This document shows, piece after piece, positions 1-10,850 of a stretch of DNA of 64,000 nt (position 1 is its first letter; the number at the start of each line of letters is the position of its first letter). This stretch comes from Lyophyllum atratum. Taxonomy: Eukaryota > Basidiomycota > Agaricomycetes > Agaricales > Lyophyllaceae. The stretch spans positions 62,001 to 126,000 of the forward strand of contig JACGCN010000046.1 of NCBI GenBank assembly GCA_014905825.1. The letters are read 5' to 3'. Both the position numbers and the translations under genes were made by a program. The notes beneath the pieces were generated by a model. The model was not told the DNA's origin, ran no database searches, and saw nothing but the letters and a program-made list of their open reading frames with translations.

Positions 1-721
1 TTGTCAGACTGCCTCAGACAAAACAAGATCAGGCAAGTGATTCTCAGCTGGGGACCACACCGCTGGTAAGGCGTGGGCGCGGTAGCAGCATCCAGAACTT
101 GGTCGTCGAGGTTGAATTTGACTTCGAGGAAGCGCAAACTTCAAAAATAGCTTAAGAAAACACGTGGGTGACAAAAACAAGTCCCAACGACAACGAGTAT
201 GACGTAACGGTACACCTTTTCCTTTGCGACCGGCGTGACGATGAACTCTGGCAGTCATGTAATGGATAGTCGCTGCGCCGTCCATAAACCATACAACATA
301 TATCCAGCTGCTTTGTTCTGGCATGCACATTCTACGGAATAAAAAACTTCCCATGGGTCCCTCGTGAGTCGTTTCAGAGAAGCCTCTATTCCGGCCGCGA
401 CTTCTTCTATGTTCTTCATGTCACCCCATGACCCATGTACTGATTCTCACCCCAGAAACCTGCCGTGTTAAAGAACCTAAGTATCAGTCCCATGATCCCA
501 ATGCGAATCGGACGCCTTGTACACCATCCTGGTCGATTTCAGATGCCACCGCATCCCAGATAACCATGTGGAATGCACGTACACCAGCCCTCATATGTGG
601 TTGAATAGCGGCTTTTGGACAGGGTCATCGTCAAGGCTAAAGAATATACATTTCAATAGCCTGATCAGGTAGGAACTAGCATCCATCTAAAGCAACTCTA
701 ATCGTCGCCAGGTAAAATTCC
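1..721. other. no gene recognised
   Basis: Short open frames on both strands show no family motif, signal peptide or convincing splice pattern. I see nothing here that I can support as a gene; the right half is the 3' flank of the HsbA-type gene. Confidence 0.5.
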
Positions 722-1439
722 CTAGGCGTACGCGGCAATCGCGTCTACGAACGCCGTGTGGATAACCACACCGACTTCTTCAGCCTCCGCCTGGATCTCG
801 TCCTAGAATTCCCGAGGCCGATAGAGTCAGAACTGCATTTTCCGAGCCCAGCATGGATTAGGACATACCGGGTTGACAAGTCGGAATCCAGAGTGAACGT
901 TGTTGGCGCTGTTGCCGATGTTCGTCACAAGGGTGTGGATCTGGTCGGTCGCGCCCTTGATTTTCTGGAACTGGGACTTCTTGTCGGTAATAGTCTTCAT
1001 GGCGTGTACGACGGTCGGTGCAAAGGCCTCGATGACGTCGAGGGTATATCTGGCGTCGGCGAACGACAGAGGGTTTGCTTTCTAATGAGTATCGAGGCCA
1101 GAGGTTAGCAGAAGTTCCAAGCAAAACTAGGAATTTACTTACGTTCAAGTCAGACGCGGTCTTGTCGAGAATCGCTCCCAAAGCCTGACCCCTGTTGATA
1201 ACTTCCTGTTCACAAGGGTCAGAAACGGAGGCGCAAGAATGTATCACGGAAGGAAATACCTTGAACTCCGACTTCTTGCAGTCGAAGTCGCCGATGGCCT
1301 TGTTGAAAGCGTTGAGCCTCGTCGTGACGGTATTGATGTTCTGCTTGATGACCTCAGGACCGGGTATCTTGGTGGAGGGTGCAGCGGAAACGAGGCTGAC
1401 GACGGAGGTCAATAAGAACAAGGCGGAGGAGAACTTCAT
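722..1439 (-). CDS. HsbA-type hydrophobic surface-binding secreted protein, four exons
   Basis: Exons on the minus strand are 1260-1439, 1143-1205, 869-1081 and 722-802; the introns are 54, 61 and 66 nt, all GT..AG and all in phase 0. The product is about 178 residues. It begins with a signal peptide (MKFSSALFLLTSVVSLVSAA) and is otherwise a helical protein rich in Asn, Thr, Asp and Ala. Its only two cysteines (the C of GDFDCKK in exon 1 is one) are few, as expected for the family. Length, the spaced amphipathic helices and the central Thr/Asn-rich segments match the hydrophobic surface binding protein A / cell-wall galactomannoprotein family, whose founding member coats hydrophobic solids and helps recruit lytic enzymes. 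That role is inferred from the family. The gene is intact and has a strong TATA box about 85 bp upstream of the ATG. A cutinase lies 7 kb away, which is suggestive, because HsbA is known to promote attachment of such enzymes. Confidence 0.85.
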
Positions 1440-1520
1440 ATTGTTGGAATAGGATGGATCGGTAACAGATGAGACTGTGGAGGAGTTGATTAGACTGAGG
1501 AACTCACGACTTTGACTCTC

Positions 1521-1529
1521 CCTTTTATA
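1521..1529 (-). promoter_or_regulatory. TATA box of the HsbA-type gene
   Basis: TATAAAAGG on the minus strand, about 82-90 bp upstream of the ATG at 1439; the position and sequence fit a fungal core promoter. Confidence 0.6.
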
Positions 1530-2921
1530 ACTTTTATTCGACGTTGGACAGGCACCTTTACCTTGGCATCGTTGATTCTGCTGCGTCAGCCAGCGCCGTT
1601 AGAGGACCGTATAACCGCGTACCAGGGCGGCAGCTGGAGACGGGTTAGTGGCGCAGACCAATTGGTCCGGGCATAGTCAAACCTGGCCGGCGGGCTGTCC
1701 ATCTTTGGAGGTGTATTCAATCTCAGAGCCTAGAACGGTTGACGTTTTTCGTATGATTTGTTGTTATGAGGAGTCAACTGTCAGGTTATCCAACCATGAT
1801 TGGCAGGCGATCGACGTATACCTGGGGTTCACAGTGATGGCCCGTTGTTCACTATTTGACACTCTATATATAACCCATGAATAACACGCCGACCTTTCCA
1901 AGTTCAGGGCCTGGATAGTTAATGTTCCACGCATGATGTGCAAGATTTGTCGTCATAAAAAGCCCTGATCAACAGGCGATCGACGTGTACCCGGGGTTTA
2001 CAATGATGGTCGAATATCTAAGATATCTAAGATTGGCATGCCATACATAACCAAGGAACAGCACGCCCACCAAGCTATAGGGTCCGCACATTGAACGCGA
2101 TTCCGGGTCTTGATTAGAATCTACCCAGGACGTTGTCGAGGAAAAACCAGAGGATTGAGTTCGTCCACCGGTGTGGTGAAGCAATGAAACGTGGAGAGCC
2201 GTTCAGTATCCGTAGTTAACCATGGTATCGCTGTCTCGTTGGGAGACAGCATAAGTCTTGGAGCCAAGTCTGTGGGTCTTCCATCCCATGTCGTGCCCGG
2301 CTGAGTAAAGGCCATTCAGTGAGGCTTGGGATTTCTAATCATGACAATATAGGTCATTTTAGAAATGGTGCCGAGATTAAGCGGTGTAACACTAACCCCA
2401 ACCAATGTAGATGTAGGTGACATGCTGTCGTGAGTACAGGGGTGAAGGAGTTGAGTATGAGTACAGTGGTTCGTAAGTCGAAGAGCCAGTATCTTTGGTT
2501 TAGGCTTGGAAGCCCGCTTGCGGGAATGCGCATCCGTCGAATGAGATGGTCGAGGATGAGAGTGAGCTCCGAGGTGGCATAGAGGCAACCTGAACTTCTG
2601 GATCGACCGCCAAGTTAAGGTGTCCAGTTCATCCGTCCCGAGCACTTCCCTCAGTCGATGTTGTGGGCGGCTCTCCTCTCTTCTTCCGCAGCTGGTGTCC
2701 CCTCGTCCATCCCCAACTTCCCTTCGGAGGAAAAGGAGTTGGAAGTCATTGATCTCACCTCCAACGTCTATCAGACTCGATACAATGCGGGGTGGTCGAA
2801 CGGGCCGCGCCCCACGGGATGGTGTATACTGAAGCTTAGAGCCTTCCAAGTTCCTGTGCTCGTATGATTGTACCTGGTGCCAGGGCATCGTTACAAATCC
2901 CTCTTGGAGGCGCCCTCACAC
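1530..2921. other. intergenic; possible coding scrap at 2650-2870
   Basis: Apart from the short direct repeat, nothing recognisable. On the plus strand at 2658-2867 one frame reads like a protein (a Pro/Glu stretch, then VIDLTSN), but it has no supported start, no splice partner and no family match. It may be debris next to the dispersed repeat at 2922. Confidence 0.35.
1804..2072 (+). repeat. short diverged direct repeat, two copies
   Basis: A segment of about 90 bp starting caggcgatcgacgt at 1804 recurs at 1973 (spacing 169 bp). Both contain a (C/T)GGGGTT(C/T)ACA(G/A)TGATGG block and end with an AT-rich stretch followed by a CACGCC block. The intervening DNA is not coding. It is a local duplication or a fragment of an unrecognised element. 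Confidence 0.5.
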
Positions 2922-3085
2922 GCCATAGTATGGAAAGCCGGACGGTCGCGCTCTGCTGATGCCGTCGGCATCGCAGATGCCACGGGTAGAACATTCAACC
3001 AAGCACTAGGACCTCGTACACTTGGTTGAAATGAGCGTCTGCTTATTTACAGATCATTTCTTAGTGTATAGTGTAGAGGAAGGCA
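2922..3085 (+). repeat. dispersed repeat family, copy A (long subtype)
   Basis: Begins with the family signature tatggaaagccggacggtcg at 2933. It contains the small palindrome GATGCC-GTC-GGCATC and then a block shared with copy D (inverted, 26455-26640) over about 150 bp. Copies B (about 4312) and C (about 23745) share only the first 30 bp and then diverge from A/D while matching each other. No coding capacity is seen. It could be a SINE, a MITE or a solo fragment of a retroelement; no terminal inverted repeats or target duplications are obvious. Confidence 0.6.
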
Positions 3086-3306
3086 CTGGTTTATCTTTGA
3101 TCTGAGGGACAAGACATAGCTGAGATAAGTTGAATGAGAAAGTAATGCCGCCTAATTTTCCTCCGAGTGCTTTCTCAATAGGCAGTAGGTTAATACGGTA
3201 CACAGAACCGAAATTTAAAATGTGGACAAGGTTGGATGGGCGGATCGATACTACATACACTCGGGGCCCGGGCTGAACACATCAGGAAAAACGTGAAGAG
3301 CTCGCT

Positions 3307-4030
3307 TTACATAACTTGCTCCCAGCACGCAGCCATGAAATAAGTAATCGTTAATAAAGCTCGAGAAAATGCGGGGATCTCTCGTGAAGTAGTAGTAAAC
3401 CTGGTTTGCATGGTAAGCATAGGCGTGATATAGTACGGAAAACGTGAAGTACGCACTCGTGGATGTCTGATCTGGCTAGGCGGAAGATCGAGAAGAGCTT
3501 GTATCCGACCCAACACATCCTCCACCACCTCCGGCCCAATTCGCTCCGTCATTGCCAAGAGGCCCTCGCCGACTACAAGGCCTTCCAAGGTGACACCTTC
3601 ATCAGCACGGGTCCCAGCAAAGGAGAGAGACAGGGAGGGACTTACCAAAACCCGCCTCCTAACCCCCGCCTCCGGAATAAGCGCCTCCAACATCCTCTCG
3701 ACCGCCTCCGTCACCCGCCCACTCCGCCCACGAAATACACCTTATTGTAACGCGTCAAGGCACTCTCCGGCGGCAACGGATCGCACGTCAAAACCTTCGC
3801 ACGCGAGGTGAGCGGGCCTGGATGGGTCTTGCTCTTGCAATCGCGGCGGACGCGGATGGCAGGGGGAAGTGCGATGTGAAGTTTGTCGGCGAGGAGCGGG
3901 AGGACGGAGGGGAAGGAGTGAAGGGCTTGGTTTAAGGCTGCTGTACTTGCTTCGTCCGCCTTTGGAGTAGAATCATCAGCCTCTCCCTCTGCTCACGGAC
4001 ACCTATAGCGAAGAGGTCATACGCCTCTTT
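3307..4030 (-). pseudogene. broken gene fragment, weakly resembling the TCF25/Rqc1 C-terminal region
   Basis: On the minus strand from about 4030 to 3720 a frame encodes an acidic and Ala-rich stretch, then FPSVLPLLADK, then a Pro-rich and basic segment, and stops at about 3718. An overlapping frame continues with VTEAVERMLEALIPEAG, a good 5' splice signal, and another segment (GEGLLAMTERIGPEVVEDVL). The upstream frame is also displaced near 3970. The FPSVLPLLADK motif recalls TCF25 (ribosome quality control) proteins, but this is from memory and weak. At least two frame breaks and no start argue for a relic rather than a gene. Confidence 0.4.
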
Positions 4031-4100
4031 GGCTGCACTGGAGGCGAGAGTCGACTTGCAAGTTGCATGTAACTCTCGGGCAACCCCGAGCCGTGGAAAC

Positions 4101-4154
4101 TATGACGTGTCTAAGTTGCGCAAAGCTGGTTTTGCGCGTTGTAGACACGTCATA
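4101..4154. repeat. 54-bp imperfect palindrome (hairpin)
   Basis: Left arm TATGACGTGTCTA (4101-4113) is exactly complementary to TAGACACGTCATA (4142-4154). Inside it GCGCAAA (4118-4124) pairs with TTTGCGC (4131-4137) around a six-base loop. It lies in non-coding DNA, so it is not an mRNA terminator in the bacterial sense; it could be a remnant of an inverted-repeat element or a cruciform-forming site. Confidence 0.75.
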
Positions 4155-4311
4155 ATTCATGAGAACTGAGAGAAAAAAATGGGCTCACCGTGGCGGTCAG
4201 TATTCAACTCATGTTTCTGCCTCCACCTACCAGCTGCAGTCTCCTGCCGCCAGAGAAACGTAGAAACACAGCCTGCTCGATGCATAGTTTGAATTACTAA
4301 TTAGGACCCGC

Positions 4312-4390
4312 ATCGCAGTACATGGGGTCCCCATCAAGAAATTTCATTCTCAGAAGGTCGGCAGAGCGCGACCGTCTGGCTTTCCATACC
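4312..4390 (-). repeat. dispersed repeat family, copy B (short subtype)
   Basis: Read on the minus strand it starts tatggaaagccagacggtcg and continues CTCTGCCGACC, then a GAAATTTCTTGATGGGGACC block and TGTACTGCGAT. Copy C at 23745-23835 matches it almost base for base over about 80 bp, while copies A and D share only the first 30 bp. Confidence 0.65.
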
Positions 4391-5918
4391 ATAGCGCCTT
4401 CAAGACTTCCATTAGGGCCCCAAAGCTGACGCAGAAAAGACCCGTCGGGCCTGTCAATGTGTCATGGGAAATCTACAACAACAGCTTGTCAGTCTTCGTT
4501 CATGGAGCAAAAGGCGGCACCGAGTACAGATCGTGTGCAGCGAGAGTCCCGGAAGCTGCATTCGCAGATTTTACTTAGATGGCAGAACGTCGAGCTGAGG
4601 TAGGGAACGATAGTCCAAACTTAGTCCAAAGACAGACCGAGATAACACTGAAGTCAGAAGACGCCTTCAACAAAATCTTCTAAGTAATCCGAACAAAACG
4701 GAACAAGGCACGTTGCGTAATGTGCACAGCCGCAAACACGTGCTACGAACGTGGGCGGCTGAGCCCCGCAGCCCGAGGCGGGGCCCGAAGCTTGAAGCTT
4801 TTGAAGGCTGACCATGACATCTGCTCAACCGCCTGCGAATTTCTCAAATCGCAACCCGTTGTGATTTCTCTCACAGATACTAGGGACGTATGCAAGGTGC
4901 ACACGACATGTAAAAGAGGGGTTCATCTTTGCCTCTGATATTTCAGGTATGCCGCCGTCCCAAAAATCATTTTCGATAGAGAAGCTACATACTCATAAAC
5001 TTCAAAGATGAGTCTCTCGCAACTAACCACATGAAATAGACGAAAGTGACGGCAAGTAACCGATCAGGAACAGCTATGGATGGTGAGGGGAATATCCGGC
5101 TGGATGACCACGAGGACGAGCAGGACCATGGGACGGATGAGGAACATGATTGACAGGATGTAGACGGGCGTGGGTCTGATCGAGTGTAGCTTGGACGACG
5201 AGATCGACCACAGCGTCGGAACGAGCGGCGCTAATTAACGCTGGCTGGTGCAGATTCTAGTGACCGAGTCCGGAAGCGAAGCACGCTGAAACGAACTCCA
5301 CCGTTCCCCAATCGCCAACGTATGTGTAAAGATGCTCTTCCTATCTGGTTGAGGACCATTCTACCGTCAGTTCCCTGACTCTGGGAGGAAGATGTTAGAT
5401 AGCCCAACAATGAAAGGAGATTGCGACGCCTCGTCGATATCAAGCCTCGGCAAATGGTTCGAGACGTCGCTACTCTTTGGAACAGCGCTGCCAATGGTAT
5501 GGGCCCCCGCTATCGAACTCCGTTCCGCCTTGACATAACGCTGATGGAGGAGCATGACCGCGCTAGGGTGGCTCGTCTCTATCGTTTCAAGCATTACCAG
5601 ACGAGGGGCATGTCCTCACTCAAATCTACCCTCTCCTTGATGTATGCCCTCGATTACGAACCTCGCCGGTTCCTCTGTAGGATCTGATGTTTATCTGACG
5701 AACTGTTAGGCCATCCAATACGCAACCAAAAAGATCTTCTGTGAGAGCCTGTCGTCGATCATGATGAACAAGTACTGCAATCCCTTCCAACGACTACTGG
5801 AAACCATGAACGAAGCCATTTTCAAATTTGGAAGGAAATGTACCATCTACACATGGTGGATATACTCCCGAATTATCTTTCTTTTTTTCTCGGTCTCCCC
5901 GCACCATTAACGTTTTTC
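4391..5918. other. no gene recognised
   Basis: One 88-residue frame on the plus strand (5421-5687) has plausible amino-acid use but no signal peptide, motif, or splice partner that I can support. The rest shows only chance frames. Confidence 0.4.
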
Positions 5919-6437
5919 TCAGCGGTTGCGGGAATGGTCGGTGGAGTCGGGGGTAATGGTTCCCGATGGTGGCGGGCCAGGTGAAGGACCGTGCCACAAT
6001 CTATTCGAGAAGTGGCATATTCCCGGCATCGTGGGGACCCTCAAATACTGATGCGTTGCCCCTTCCATCCCGTAGCAGTGTCCTTCAAAAAGCCATCCCA
6101 AGCCCCCCTCCTTGCGACACTGCACCCAGTCCATCTGCGTTGGTGGGCGAGTATATCCTGGTACATGGGTGTTATAGTTCCCACATCTAGGTGGCAGTCA
6201 GCTTGTGATTTAGCTGGTAAGTACGAGGCATGTGACGTACAATCCCGGGGCGCCTGTATCCTGGAACGCTCTGTTCGGATCGACGTTCGTGGGGGGACGT
6301 GGGCTGCGTTCCAGAACGACAGAGGTCAAGTAAAGGATACCATTCCTTTCGTGCCGGGATTGTAAAGGCAATGCGAATGGACGTAGCGGAAGTAGTGCCA
6401 CGAAAACGGCGAAGGACGGGAAAATGCTAAGTCGCAT
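5919..6437 (-). CDS. small secreted cysteine-containing protein, paralogue 1
   Basis: Two exons, 6241-6437 and 5919-6186, with a 54-nt intron (GTACGT..CTAG) in phase 2, giving about 154 residues. Exon 1 holds a signal peptide ending near FALPL and a linker ending GAPGL. Exon 2 holds a short conserved module: Cys, then TRPPTxMDWxxC, a GW pair, CYGMEG, and a GICxF motif before a Pro-rich tail. The gene at 22783-23304 has the same layout, the same intron length and phase, and the same motifs, so the gene model is supported by comparison. I know no named family for it. Secretion, small size and four conserved cysteines make it effector-like, but no function can be stated. A TATATA element lies about 66 bp upstream. 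The end of exon 2 could include one more short intron. Confidence 0.75.
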
Positions 6438-6502
6438 GGGCGTCTCCTATTGTTTTTCTGCGTCTGGGGTTAAGCGGTGACGAGGTCCAGCCTCCGATGA
6501 GA

Positions 6503-6508
6503 TATATA
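6503..6508 (-). promoter_or_regulatory. TATA-like element of small secreted protein 1
   Basis: TATATA on the minus strand, 66-71 bp upstream of the ATG at 6437. Confidence 0.4.
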
Positions 6509-7199
6509 CGGGCGATGCGTCCTGCGCAGTCCGTGTTTGTGGGACCATGCTGGGCGGAGCTGGCGCTATATAGCCAAATTTGCGTTCCGTAAACATCAAC
6601 ATCACTTGTCGCATGATGGCTGTGCATGATTGCAAGTTGATTGTTACGAATGGCGCTCTTATAGGAAGAAAGAACTGGGCGGCGGAGATACATGATCAGC
6701 CTCGGAGAGTTGAAAACGGCGCAGGTTCGTCTAAATTTCGGATAGTAGATGATAACAAGTAATGAAATAAGCACTGAGTTATGATGTTTTCCGACCAGAT
6801 TCATGAGAGACCTAGGACGAGTTGACGATGAACTTCGGCTGCTGCACAGGCCAACTCCCTGATCAGAACCGATCAGCTGATGCTCGCAGCGCCGCTATCT
6901 GAGCAACTTTCCGAAGGAAGGATTTCTGATCATCTAGCCCTTGATGTTATGGAAGATCGCAGGTATCGGCCTTATTACGCAGAATATCAGCGAGGGCCAC
7001 TGATGATTTCAGCTGTGGGTGTATGCTGTGGTACGATGATGATCATAGTCGAAGTGTTGTCGAATATCAGAGAAGATGAAAGACTGTAGTATAATGTCAC
7101 CAACGAGACGCATGACGACAAGCACCGCCCACATCTTGTTGCATTATGCACGCGTTGATGGGCGGCGGGAGTTGAAACGTTGAAAGGCGACTTAGACCT

Positions 7200-7561
7200 A
7201 TCGAGGTGGAAATGATTTTACTTCTCCAAACGAAGATAAGTAATAACCAATGAGAAGGAAATTGTCTCCCATTTACTATATCTGGCGCCCATGGTCACGG
7301 CCCCTTCTCGATCGCCGTTAGCGATAAACCGGTAAGGTTCATGGGGTGGTTGACACGTATAACCGAAGCGACCTCCGTCTAAGGGCGCTCCGAAGGACGT
7401 CTGGAAATGAGGCCCAACGATGGTGCCGAAAGTTCCGGCTTGGTCGTTCCAATAGCGAAGTACACGGTGATGTCAGCGCAACTCTGACGCGACTCGAGAG
7501 AGACGATCGCAGAAATGTCTAGAGCAAGAATGACTGTGCAATAAATTATGAGGCTGAGCAT
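7200..7561 (-). pseudogene. decayed cutinase-like gene
   Basis: The frame from 7561 begins with a hydrophobic leader and then CADITVYFAIGTT, the same N-terminal motif as the intact cutinase at 8501-9205 (CADVTVYFARGTT). After this the frame shifts: another frame continues with GTIVGPHFQTSF and later NGDREGAVTMG, which align with the intact gene's GTVVGPPFQTAL and GGDQGGATTMA. The region coding for the catalytic Ser, Asp and His is not recognisable. This is a relic of a tandem duplication. Confidence 0.75.
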
Positions 7562-8500
7562 GACCTGAACGCAGCTTTACACACGATCCAGAAAACGTAA
7601 TAGATGTGAAGCTGGGTCCCTTCGAAGTGAGTGAGTCACGTCTGGGATAGCTATAGGGACTAGATCATTGTTTTCGCGCGTCTGGGTATTGAACTTACCT
7701 AAGACCCCAAAAGAGTTATATCTCTCGAGGAAGTTTTCTGTCGGTCTATGCTTGATTGCGAAAAAAAAGTTCGAAGTGTGGGCGAGGGCTTAGAATGGCA
7801 GACTTTAGGGGAGCGATGTAAAGTTTGACTGGGCAGAGCAATGGCATACATTGCCCGGGCAGCCACCCTCCAAATTCCTGGCGTTTTGTAGACTTTATGT
7901 ACAGTCAGAGCTTGTCAGCGAGGAGATCGCTGTAAGATGGAGATCATGACGGTCCGAAAATCAACTTGCGGTTCAAGCCAACAAGTTCAAGCCGAAGCAT
8001 GGGAAATCTTCATCTAATCAGCATAGATTAGATATATCAGAGACCGCCTGCTTGCACAAAGCCCTAGCGATAGACCAATACCTGCAGCAGCTTCACGGTT
8101 AAAACACCGATTTTTGGAATGAATCTACACCCCGAGGTGAGTAAGTGAGGGACATGTCCAAGATAATTAAGCGATGCTGGGGCTGCAAGCGACGTAGATA
8201 TGCGACTTCAAAGCGAGCACCCGTAAAATCAGAAAACGCGATGTTTCCGTTTACAGGAGTGAATAGAATCTTGTCCAGACATTTCGAATAGAAGAAATGT
8301 ATATGCTACTCAGCGAAGGCCTCAGCCCAAAATATGGGAACCGAAGATTTTCAATCTGGCTAACGACAACGTCACACGAGCTGATACCTATGATACACCA
8401 GGAAGCCGCTCAGCGCCATCCTGAATAAATGTTGTATCGGTGAGTGTACCACAACCTGAGCAAAGGGGTAAGACAGACCTGTTCTTCATACACTTACATA
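7562..8500. other. intergenic spacer between cutinase relic and cutinase
   Basis: No coding frame or repeat that I can support. It holds the upstream flank of the relic and the 3' flank of the intact cutinase gene. Confidence 0.5.
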
Positions 8501-9205
8501 TTAGACGTGTGCTACGACGAAGGCGGCAGCCGCGTCAGCATCCTAGTCAATTTTACGTCGTCAGCCAACTGACTTATTGTAACAGCGTGCGACTATACGT
8601 ACATCACCATAATTCAGGTGAGGGGCAAGGATAAGGTTCCCTCCGGCGCAAATGTCATCACCAGTGTGACAGAACGTCTTCTCGCGGTCGTTGATAACCC
8701 CAGGGAACGCTTGACCGTTATCCGGATCGCCAAATACAACAGCGGCGTTGACCCGATTCTGGACGGTAGTAGAGAGCTTCCATGCCGCAAGGTGCGTGAC
8801 CTGTGCACCCTGACTATTGATGTAAAAAAGTCGGTGAGATTTAAATAACAGTGTCGGAAGCGATGGGGATGCTTACCTGTAGCCTGAGATGACGATCTTG
8901 GTGTTGGGACATGCGCTCGCCTTGTCCGTGACATAGTTAGCCATGGTGGTCGCGCCGCCCTGGTCGCCACCAGCAAGGAAGCCGGCAACAGTGGCTGGGT
9001 AAGGTACCCCTACAAAGTCAAGGGTACGCCCACCGAGCGCGCTCTGGAGAGCGGTCTGGAATGGAGGCCCCACGACAGTACCGAGTGTACCTGACTCGGT
9101 GGTCCCACGGGCGAAGTACACGGTAACATCAGCGCACGTGCGTCGCTGTAATGGCGTCGCCGTTGCGGAGACCGTAAGAGCCAGAAGAGCAAGGGGAGCG
9201 AACAT
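8501..9205 (-). CDS. cutinase (CE5 family serine esterase), three exons
   Basis: Exons are 8877-9205, 8603-8813 and 8501-8542, with introns of 63 and 60 nt; the product has about 193 residues. A signal peptide (MFAPLALLALTVSATATPL) is followed by the family's conserved start TCADVTVYFARGTTE. The catalytic serine lies in GYSQG, whose Ser codon is split by intron 1. The aspartate is in GDDIC, and the histidine in APHLNYG. Cysteines at the N-terminus, after KASA, and around TFCHTGDDIC fit the family's disulfides. Cutinases hydrolyse ester bonds of cutin and other polyesters outside the cell; exact substrate preference is not predictable here. Everything needed for activity is present. The last exon encodes only a short Ala-rich tail. 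A TATA box lies about 60 bp upstream, and a decayed copy lies 0.9 kb downstream on the same strand. Confidence 0.9.
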
Positions 9206-9262
9206 TGTGGTGGCGAAAACTCTGAGACGAGTGCTGACTTGGGAAACGAGGGACCGACTTGA

Positions 9263-9270
9263 TATTTATA
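9263..9270 (-). promoter_or_regulatory. TATA box of the cutinase gene
   Basis: TATAAATA on the minus strand, 58-65 bp upstream of the cutinase ATG. Confidence 0.6.
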
Positions 9271-10850
9271 CCGATCTTCGAAGAGTTGGTCCATCGATAT
9301 TGCAGCCGTCAGTTGAGCAACTGACGTCCGAGAAATCAAGATAAACGCGGAGTACGCGAGCATAGTGAGGATGGCGCATGGATAATGTGATCGCAGAGCA
9401 GATTAGCATACGGCGTGGCGAGAGTGCCACACCTGATAGCTTACTTGTGATTGTCACATATTCGGGTCAAACGTATCCGTCGAGACCAGCTGACGTCCTC
9501 CCAGCACTGTTCAGGAGCGGCAGCTCTCTTCAGACAATGATCTTTCAATGGAACGCGGGCGCAATTCGATGCTGGTAGCCTCGTGACTGTTTCGGTAGCT
9601 ATCGTGATGGTGTAAAATAAGGACTTCGTTGAAATTCGTCTAAATTTAGCGCTGCACCGGAAGCTGAGGACACTGACTGGCTGACTGAAGATTAGCGATG
9701 TCAATAGCAATTCCGTGGCAGAAACTGATACGTACAATGACCAAGAGTAGCAACCCACCGATCTCCTCTCTATGTTCCATATGACCGGCACTGAGCCCTG
9801 ATCCCATTCATAAGTCTGAGCTTCCATGATTCCATGGTAACATCAAGTAAAACATATCAAGATACAATGTGCAAAACTGCAAACACAAGAATAGAGCTCC
9901 TGGCAAGGACCAGTGGGAAAGATGTCGATGATTTTTCAGTCGGAGTGTAACCTGCCTTTCGAACTCCGCTATAACTGTTCCTATGCCTCACTCCGTCAAC
10001 ACTGGGGTTGTCTTGTACTGAGTACGTCTTAGAGTTTCTGGTGAATACTTCATCGAAAAAGTGATAACCTTGGAGGTTGTATCCCCCACCTTTATTCATC
10101 GCTACCACCAGGGGAAAGGTCTTCGGAGTTCTCGATAGAAGCAACACTATCCCTGTCCTGTATGCGAAGCAGGTGGATGGATCATACGATGTCTCCCAAA
10201 GCCAAGAATATCTTTTGGAGAATTCCAAACGAACAGGGACAAACACCTTAGCCACCCCTACCAACGGGACTGTCGAAACAAGGACGCCTCATAGCGACAA
10301 CCCATCGTCATAACTCCAGAGATCGACATCCTCTCCAAACGAAATAGCACTCTTTACAGTGAGCCTAGGGATACCGACTCATCTGTCGTGATTTTCAATT
10401 GTTGGTGTATCACCTATTGGCACACCGCTACGTATTCGAACACCTTGCCGCGGTCCGCGGGCATCAACACCGAGAGGCGTCCATTTTCCAGAAGCCCGCG
10501 CAGGTCCCTGGGTCCACCCCTGGAAATTATGCTGTCATTGCCCTCTATAGCCTCCCCATTTCTAAAATGCGCCAATTATGCTCGTCTTCTATGTGGTGCT
10601 GTCCGTCTAGAGTTGCCGTTGTCTGATGAGGTTGTACTTCAAACGCGGACCCGCTCCCTCATGCTAAAGCCTACCCTACTCACGGTGGAAGAGTCATTTC
10701 GATGTTCCAGGATCGCCTCGGGGCTTGTGAAATGACCAGCCTATTCGCATTAGCAGCCTTGTATAAAGAGCGGCAGGATGGATGCGTAAGGGTATATCCA
10801 TACGCCTTCCACCTCGTCCTTCAGCAGCCTTGTCGTGTGCTCAGGTTCTC
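9271..10850. other. no gene recognised
   Basis: Several 100-135 residue frames exist on both strands (for example 9857-10264 minus), but none has a family motif, compositional signal or intron model that I could support. The right end is the promoter side of the DUF6699-type gene starting at 10851. Confidence 0.45.

Noticed and set aside
4101..4154. Reading the palindrome as a transcription terminator
   Set aside because: The window is fungal; intrinsic hairpin terminators of this type are not used for pol II genes, and no gene ends next to it.
8160..8300. A CxxCKRRR-like stretch suggesting a Zn2Cys6 transcription factor
   Set aside because: Only two cysteines and a basic patch occur; the other four cysteines and any downstream domain are missing.
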